Assembly (NCBI GenBank): GCA_003194435.1
Contig: PQXC01000016.1
Span: 1 to 38,459, forward strand
DNA length: 38,459 nucleotides
Origin: Candidatus Methanophagaceae archaeon
Lineage (GTDB): Archaea; Halobacteriota; Syntropharchaeia; Alkanophagales; Methanospirareceae
Direction of reading: 5' to 3'
The translations under genes were made by a program, and so were the position numbers. This document shows positions 33,757 through 38,459 of the stretch, piece after piece. Under the pieces are notes generated by a model that had not been told where the DNA came from, made no database searches, and saw only the letters and a list, made by a program, of their open reading frames with translations. Position 1 is the stretch's first letter, and each line of letters begins with the position of its first letter.

Positions 33757-34542
33757 TTAGTTGGGCAATCCACTTATTTGCGAACTCCCTATAAGGAGTA
33801 CCGCGGTTCTCGCAATCTCGTTTGAGGCGCCCATCATATCGCCACTCACCGTACCGAATTTCGTACCCCCGATATATGATATGATAATGGCAACAGCAAT
33901 ACCGATGAAGAGACTGAAGACCCTGAGTGGATAGGTATGTGTAAGTGAGATAGGGGGTATAGAAGCTAAGAGTAAAGAGCAAGCGAGAGCAATAAGATAG
34001 CCTCGGAGTGTGCATGACTTTATAAACAGCGCACCCATCCCCCAGCCTGTATCAGATTCAGTTTGAAATCGCTTACCTACCAGCATACAGGTATTCATAC
34101 TCAGCTTCGCTGCGAGCTCTGCGATTATGAATACGGGATAACTAAACTCATGCGCCACTACCTCTTTTATCGCTATGAAGTTCAACATCAGAATAACGAA
34201 AGTGGCAAACAGTCCTGCTATACCTATCTTCTCGTCCTTCATCGCCTTTATCCTCTGCTCCCTGCTACCGCCTGCCATCAACCCATCAAAGAAATCGGCA
34301 AGACCGTCCAGGTGCATCAGACCCGTAATGAGATAAAGGCTGATGAGAGTTAACAAAGCAGCTATCGCCGGGCTTATTCTCACTCTGAATAATAAAACAG
34401 CGATGATGGTCAGGGGCAGAGCGATGATAAGAGCAGCGAACGGGAACAGATAACTCAAGGCTGCCACTTCCTCTATCCTCAACTCTTTGCCCGCTGGTGT
34501 CGGTATCGGTATTCGTGTCAGGAAACTGATTATAGCCCGCAT
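33757..34542 (-). CDS. cobS: Adenosylcobinamide-GDP ribazoletransferase (cobalamin synthase)
   Basis: An integral membrane enzyme that joins adenosylcobinamide-GDP to alpha-ribazole, the last step of nucleotide-loop assembly. The 261 residues contain about six to seven membrane segments. The family motif LHLDGLADFFDGLMAGG lies at ~76-94, and MKDEKIGIAGLFA follows at ~101. It starts four bases after the purF stop and is probably cotranscribed with it. It needs the product of the CobT reaction, and cobT is also in this window. Confidence 0.95.
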   Translation of the reverse strand: MRAIISFLTRIPIPTPAGKELRIEEVAALSYLFPFAALIIALPLTIIAVLLFRVRISPAIAALLTLISLYLITGLMHLDGLADFFDGLMAGGSREQRIKAMKDEKIGIAGLFATFVILMLNFIAIKEVVAHEFSYPVFIIAELAAKLSMNTCMLVGKRFQTESDTGWGMGALFIKSCTLRGYLIALACSLLLASIPPISLTHTYPLRVFSLFIGIAVAIIISYIGGTKFGTVSGDMMGASNEIARTAVLLIGSSQISGLPN

Positions 34543-34546
34543 CAGA

Positions 34547-35992
34547 CTAAAAATGAGACAATTTCAATTGCCTCGCTACACAGACCTCGCCCGGTATCTC
34601 AACCGGGTATCTCTCATTCAGACAGCCCAGGCAGAGATTTTTCATGCTTATCCCTATGGAATCTATCAGACCCTGGAGACTGAGATAGCCGATGGAATCG
34701 GCATTCAAGAATTTACGGATCGCTTCCATACTCCTATTCGATGCCAGCAGCTCATCTCGCGTTGGCGTGTTGATACCGAGATAACAGGGTGCTATTATCG
34801 GTGGACTGCCGATCCGTAAATGCACCTCTTTCGCTCCTTTTTTCTTCAAGAAAGTCACTATTCGCCTGGATGTGGCGCCCCTCACGATGCTGTCATCCAC
34901 CAGCACGAGTCGCTTACCCCCCACGTTCCGCTTCACCACATTAAACTTCAGCCTCACTGCGGTATCACGGTAACTCTCGTCAGGCATGATAAATGTACGA
35001 CCCACATACCTGTTCTTTATAAAGCCCTCCATATAATCCAGTCCAGAACGCTTCGCATAGCCAATGGCGAACGTAATGCCCGAATCAGGCACAGGAGAAA
35101 CGATATCTGCCTCTACTCCATGTTCCTCTGCCAGCCTCTCTCCTATCTTCAGCCTCACATCGTAGACCAGTCTCCCATCCAATACCGAATCGGGTCTCGC
35201 GAAATAGATATACTCAAATACGCAATGTGCAGTGTTTATCCCGCGATACAATTGATAACTCTCCACTCGCCTGTTCTTGTTTGAGTTGTTGATTATCAAT
35301 ACCTCGCCAGGTCTTACATCCCTTATCAAATCCCCACCTATGGTATCTATCGCACTGCTCTCTGATGCCACTATATAGCCCTTATCATCGCTTAGCGTGC
35401 CGAAGCACAGGGGTTTTATGCCCAGCGGATCTCTAATTGCAACCAATGAATTATCCATCAGGATAACCAGAGAATAAGAACCCACCACCCGCCTCATTAA
35501 TACCTTTACTGCTTCTATCGGGTCATGACGCACAAGCTCCTTCGCCAATAAATGCGCTATCACCTCTGTATCTGTGTCGGAATGAAAGATTCTACCCTCA
35601 CGTTGCAGTTCGCTCTTCAATTCCGCAGCATTGACCAGGTTACCGTTATGAGCGATAGCGATTTGCCCCCTATGATAATTCACAACCAGAGGTTCGGCAT
35701 TTTCTGCCCTCGATGCACCCGTAGTTGAATATCTCACATGACCAATGCCAATGTTACCCTTACCCTTTAGCGATTCCAGCCGATGAGAGGAGAAGACCTC
35801 ATAAACGAAGCCCATACCTTTTATCAATGGCATATTCACACCCGATTCTTCTTCTTTACTTTTACTTTTACTCACTGCTATACCCGCTGACTCCTGACCG
35901 CGATGCTGAAGTGCATACAGAGCGTAAAATATTGGTAGTGCTGCGTCACCCTCATCCAGAGCTATGCCAACTATACCACATCCTTCGCTCAT
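34547..35992 (-). CDS. purF: Amidophosphoribosyltransferase
   Basis: The first committed enzyme of purine synthesis, making phosphoribosylamine from PRPP and glutamine. The 481 residues begin MSEGCGIVGI; Cys5 would become the N-terminal nucleophile after removal of a four-residue propeptide. Glutaminase features HRGQESAGIA and GIGHVRYSTTG are present, as is the PRPP loop LVLVDDSIVRGATSRR. Cys residues near the C-terminus (NLCLGCLNERYP) suggest the Fe-S form. A Ser-Lys repeat (SKSKSK, residues ~42-47), encoded by TTTACT x3 at 35855-35872, sits in a surface loop of the glutaminase domain. It is preceded by the UPF0282 gene (13 bases) and followed by cobS. Confidence 0.95.
   Translation of the reverse strand: MSEGCGIVGIALDEGDAALPIFYALYALQHRGQESAGIAVSKSKSKEEESGVNMPLIKGMGFVYEVFSSHRLESLKGKGNIGIGHVRYSTTGASRAENAEPLVVNYHRGQIAIAHNGNLVNAAELKSELQREGRIFHSDTDTEVIAHLLAKELVRHDPIEAVKVLMRRVVGSYSLVILMDNSLVAIRDPLGIKPLCFGTLSDDKGYIVASESSAIDTIGGDLIRDVRPGEVLIINNSNKNRRVESYQLYRGINTAHCVFEYIYFARPDSVLDGRLVYDVRLKIGERLAEEHGVEADIVSPVPDSGITFAIGYAKRSGLDYMEGFIKNRYVGRTFIMPDESYRDTAVRLKFNVVKRNVGGKRLVLVDDSIVRGATSRRIVTFLKKKGAKEVHLRIGSPPIIAPCYLGINTPTRDELLASNRSMEAIRKFLNADSIGYLSLQGLIDSIGISMKNLCLGCLNERYPVEIPGEVCVARQLKLSHF
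35855..35872 (-). repeat. Hexamer repeat TTTACT x3 in purF
   Basis: Three exact tandem copies, in frame, encoding Ser-Lys dipeptides in a loop of the glutaminase domain. Similar in-frame hexamer repeats occur in several other genes of this window. Confidence 0.85.
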
Positions 35993-36005
35993 AATTAATC
36001 GTTAA

Positions 36006-37025
36006 TTAACTACCAGGCTTAAAATATGAACAAAGCGATTTCCGACATTCTAAGAACTCTCTGGTTGTAGACGCTCTACATGCCCAATCCCGGTAAACGC
36101 GGGTATCAACCTCACCCCGTGCATAAGCCTCATGCCATCCTTCCGGCACGGGCATCTCCGCGTACAATCGCTGCCGCCACGCTTCGAGCAGCATTCGGCT
36201 CCTGTTCATGAAATCTGCGGCACAGATGACTCTGTGGTTATGATGCCCCTGTCCCACAATCGAAGCTAAACTATCCAGCCAACGCCTACCATATTCCGAC
36301 CTGAGCAGATGATGGTCAAGAATCAGGGTATCCACACCCCTGGCGAGTCTAATTGCATTATGCCATGCGGCATTACGTTGTTTCTGTGTGAGATGAGGCA
36401 GATACAAAGGTGGACCAGAAGCGAGTACGATAGTTGGATGCCAGGCAAGAATAGTGGCTATGGCATCGAAATCGAGCAACTGGATGTCCGATGCATGTAC
36501 AAATACCGACCTCTCATCTTCTATCCTCGTCATCATTACCATTCCTCCATGTTCGCCCCTCAGTCCATGAGGAACAGGGCGAGAGAAAGTCAGAACACCA
36601 TCACTATGCCCTTCTGCACTCCTTAACTCGTCATGCAGTGCAATGCGTAGTGACTGTGCTCGATGTAACATGTGCTGTGAGAGCCCCCGGGGTCCTTTAG
36701 CCCAGAATCGGGGTTTATGGCTATGACCCTGAGACAGACCGGCGACTGCGGCGGCTTTAAGCTGAAACGGGTTTGCATCTACCAATGGCACATGGTCGCC
36801 ATGGAAATGACTGAATACGATATCTGTGGCATCTGCCATTGCTCTTATTATCTTCTGTCGCACTACCTCGCCAACCGCGACCTGCAAGGGATGAGGGAGC
36901 AATCCATGACGATTGTAGCCAAGCGCCACACCAGGGTCAATCACTATCTTCCGTTCGCCTACTTCCACCACACAGCTCAGACCACGCACACCTAATGACT
37001 CTGTACCCAATATCTCAATTCGCAT
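36006..37025 (-). CDS. UPF0282-like metallo-beta-lactamase-fold hydrolase
   Basis: A 339-residue protein from ATG 37025 (MRIEILGTESLGVRGL). The longer frame to 37103 adds a hydrophobic lead with no conserved match, and AAAGG stands directly before the chosen ATG. It has the family start ESLGVRxLxxxV, IDPGVALGYNRHGLLPHP (~37-54) and the metal-binding HFHGDH, with later His/Asp residues (HASDIQLLD, LDHHLLRS). These fit COG2248/UPF0282 predicted hydrolases of archaea, whose substrate is unknown. It lies 13 bases upstream of purF and likely heads an operon UPF0282-purF-cobS. Confidence 0.8.
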   Translation of the reverse strand: MRIEILGTESLGVRGLSCVVEVGERKIVIDPGVALGYNRHGLLPHPLQVAVGEVVRQKIIRAMADATDIVFSHFHGDHVPLVDANPFQLKAAAVAGLSQGHSHKPRFWAKGPRGLSQHMLHRAQSLRIALHDELRSAEGHSDGVLTFSRPVPHGLRGEHGGMVMMTRIEDERSVFVHASDIQLLDFDAIATILAWHPTIVLASGPPLYLPHLTQKQRNAAWHNAIRLARGVDTLILDHHLLRSEYGRRWLDSLASIVGQGHHNHRVICAADFMNRSRMLLEAWRQRLYAEMPVPEGWHEAYARGEVDTRVYRDWACRASTTREFLECRKSLCSYFKPGS

Positions 37026-37191
37026 CCTTTCTATTTGTTCAGGTAATTTGTATTTGCTACTATCAGTTATAAGATAGAAATAGGAGAGAAAGCATAAAAA
37101 CAAACGAGAAAAAATAAAAAATAAAAGAATGGATGAGGTTTTTTCTTTTTCTCTTTTTCAATTCACGCAATTATCTTCTATATTCTATATT

Positions 37192-37950
37192 CTATCTTCT
37201 CCGCAGATAAGCGATTACGAATACTGCTAACAGACACACGACAGTGAACGCAACCTCGAATCCTGGTACTGCAGGTGTTGTAACAGGAGCTGTGGGAGTA
37301 GCAGTAGCAGTTTCTGATGGCGGTGATGCTGCTACCGGTGTAGGGGTAGGAGTATGAGCTGGTGCTATGGTTGGCGCTGGTGTAGCTTCTGGTGACACGT
37401 TTGTTACATTCGTTACATTTGTTACATTCGATGGCGTTGGCGGCGTTAGCGTTGGGGTGGTGGTGCCACCTGTCCCTCCATCTCCACTGACAGCCCCGCC
37501 CTCTCCCGGCGAAGGACTTAGTTCCGGTGCTACGAAGCTAACCTGTGTGGAATTCCAGCCTCCGCTCAGGCACTCTACTGCAACAGTCGCATTACATGTC
37601 TCATTCCCTGATAGCAGGGCGGTTGCCGTGCCATTATCATCGGTGGTAACATTAATTGACCTACCGGTATTGTTCTCGTTTGTTGCTTCAAAAAGCAGCC
37701 CGCAAGTCGTCCATATTGTCAACGTCTGATTGGCTGCAGGCTCACCGCTCAGCTCGGTCTCGTTCGGCCATGTGACCATCACCCGGATTGTAGAAGTAGA
37801 AACACCATCTGCCGGTATTATCGCTGGTTTTGCACTTATCTTCACCCAGTCGCTTGGCTCTGGCGCTTCCTGTGCCCACGCCCACGTGAATGCTGAAAGA
37901 GCTATTAAAATCACTGTTATGAAAGTAATCGCCCAAATCTTGTTCGACAT
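37192..37950 (-). CDS. Secreted Ig-like surface protein with PGF-CTERM-type anchor
   Basis: A 252-residue exported protein. A signal peptide (residues 1-26, ending AWA before QEA) is followed by an invasin/Big_1-like Ig domain (~33-143; VKISAKPAIIPADG, DDNGTATALLSG). A Pro/Thr/Ser-rich stalk (~145-227) carries four overlapping Asn-Val-Thr/Ser sequons. The C-terminal signal has PGF (229-231), a hydrophobic segment and LRRR. This three-part tail is the pattern cut by archaeosortase A in PGF-CTERM proteins. A strong ribosome site (AGGAGGT, 37961-37967) precedes the ATG. Multiple N-x-T/S sites suggest heavy N-glycosylation at the cell surface. Confidence 0.8.
   Translation of the reverse strand: MSNKIWAITFITVILIALSAFTWAWAQEAPEPSDWVKISAKPAIIPADGVSTSTIRVMVTWPNETELSGEPAANQTLTIWTTCGLLFEATNENNTGRSINVTTDDNGTATALLSGNETCNATVAVECLSGGWNSTQVSFVAPELSPSPGEGGAVSGDGGTGGTTTPTLTPPTPSNVTNVTNVTNVSPEATPAPTIAPAHTPTPTPVAASPPSETATATPTAPVTTPAVPGFEVAFTVVCLLAVFVIAYLRRR
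37403..37429 (-). repeat. 9-bp tandem repeat encoding Asn-Val-Thr sequons
   Basis: Three near-exact copies of GTTACATTC/T on the plus strand, in frame with the surface protein, generating a row of N-glycosylation sites in the stalk. Confidence 0.8.
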
Positions 37951-37960
37951 CTTTTATAAT

Positions 37961-37967
37961 ACCTCCT
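37961..37967 (-). promoter_or_regulatory. Shine-Dalgarno site of the PGF-CTERM-type gene
   Basis: On the minus strand AGGAGGT lies ten bases before ATG 37950, one of the strongest ribosome-binding sites in the window, and it fixes this start. Confidence 0.65.
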
Positions 37968-38075
37968 ATTTGTTTACTTTATCTTTGTATTGTAATAAAA
38001 CAAAAAACAAAATAAAGATGGATGGAGGAATAAGGTTTTTTACCTCATTCCCATCCCATTCTTCCTTTTAAAAAA

Positions 38076-38459
38076 TTATGCGGTCTTGTATACCCAGTAT
38101 GCCTGCCCTGGCTGAAGTTGCACCCTGACGCTTGGCGGTATCGGCCAGAAATCATCGTAGGGGTATCCATTCATGTACCGCCAGATCTGTACGTTATTCA
38201 ACTGTGATACCGGAATGCTCTTGTTACCTATGCCTATCAGATTCCAGCCTGGCTGCAACGTTGGCTCTATATCACTCCAATCCAGAGCTACCCCCTCTCC
38301 GTAGATGGTGATTGTCTTCGGTGCCCACGGGTTATATACATAGTAACCCTTTCCAGCCTCGAGTTCAGTTGGTCGGCTCCAGCCAGTGGTCGCATTGTAG
38401 CTCCAGACTTCCACGTCTCTACCGAAGACCGCTTCTGGGTCTCTATTCTCAGGCAGTAC
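38076..38459 (-). CDS. Surface/secreted protein, C-terminal part, cut by window edge
   Basis: The frame is open to the right end of the window, so the N-terminus lies outside; the GTG at 38414 is internal. About 127 residues are visible. They contain two related halves: LEAGKGYYVYNPW and LQPGQAYWVYK each end a unit, with LQPGWNLIGIGNKS between. Such GWNLIGI/YWVY units occur in secreted archaeal and bacterial proteins with repeated beta domains. There is no C-terminal anchor after the last unit. Function unknown; an S-layer-associated or extracellular protein is likely. Confidence 0.6.
   Translation of the reverse strand, partial: VLPENRDPEAVFGRDVEVWSYNATTGWSRPTELEAGKGYYVYNPWAPKTITIYGEGVALDWSDIEPTLQPGWNLIGIGNKSIPVSQLNNVQIWRYMNGYPYDDFWPIPPSVRVQLQPGQAYWVYKTA

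Noticed and set aside
33200-34015. A long minus-strand frame overlapping the BioD-like gene and cobS
   Set aside because: It is antisense to strongly supported genes, low-complexity (Ser/Leu/Arg-rich), and has no motif.
37403-37429. CRISPR-like short repeat
   Set aside because: Nine-base units with no spacers, in frame within a surface protein; it is a coding microsatellite.

Overview
The window reads as chromosomal DNA of an anaerobic euryarchaeote of the methanogen/ANME type. The evidence is an F420 (deazaflavin) synthase subunit gene (cofG), a radical SAM protein of the alternative haem family, a tungsten-type aldehyde:ferredoxin oxidoreductase, cobalamin salvage genes, archaeal-type methionine aminopeptidase, a PGF-CTERM-like surface protein and TATA-like promoters. 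The length would suit a fosmid insert. Assignment to a particular lineage, for example ANME-1, is inference only.

Layout. (1) 1-3.74 kb is an AT-rich accessory island: an unknown protein, a PD-(D/E)XK nuclease, a beta-class DNA methyltransferase and a second PD-(D/E)XK nuclease whose 5' end carries an apparent one-base frameshift in a T7 tract. The first genes are separated by imperfect hairpin repeats of about 75-80 bp that look like integron attC sites. One gene sits between inverted cassette-end sequences, so the island may be an archaeal cassette array. (2) 3.9-6.9 kb: three radical SAM genes joined stop-to-start. (3) 7-11 kb: a polytopic GT-C-like membrane protein, an AOR-family oxidoreductase and a small membrane protein. 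(4) 11-14.6 kb: a gene-poor stretch with a transposase scrap, then a chimeric locus in which the 5' end of an unrelated gene is joined to a cation P-type ATPase lacking its N-terminus. (5) 14.6-18.2 kb: serA and the fumarase alpha subunit gene, divergent, with a 909-bp tandem duplication that leaves a broken fumA copy and a serA 5' fragment. (6) 18.4-20.8 kb: a DUF2117-like protein and a class I aminotransferase. (7) 20.9-23.0 kb: FIST sensor, HisKA-only protein and lone receiver, apparently one signalling operon without a kinase ATPase domain. (8) 23-26.4 kb: a Cys-cluster unknown, an NAD-kinase-like protein and a TIG+CAP domain protein. (9) 26.5-28.9 kb: lysA-pheA and a 56-residue small protein. 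(10) 28.9-31.6 kb: cobT, tRNA-Arg(UCG), and a PIN-domain gene preceded by a YwgA/DUF4065-like gene (candidate toxin-antitoxin pair). (11) 31.7-37.1 kb: methionine aminopeptidase, a BioD-like/DRTGG protein, cobS, purF and a UPF0282 metallo-beta-lactamase-fold protein. (12) 37.2 kb to the end: two surface proteins, the last cut by the window edge.

Most of the core genes serve amino-acid (serA, aminotransferase, lysA, pheA), purine (purF) and cofactor (cofG, cobT, cobS, haem) synthesis. The unusual material lies in the left island, the FIST phosphorelay, the PIN pair and two rearrangement junctions near 11.96 and 16.98 kb.
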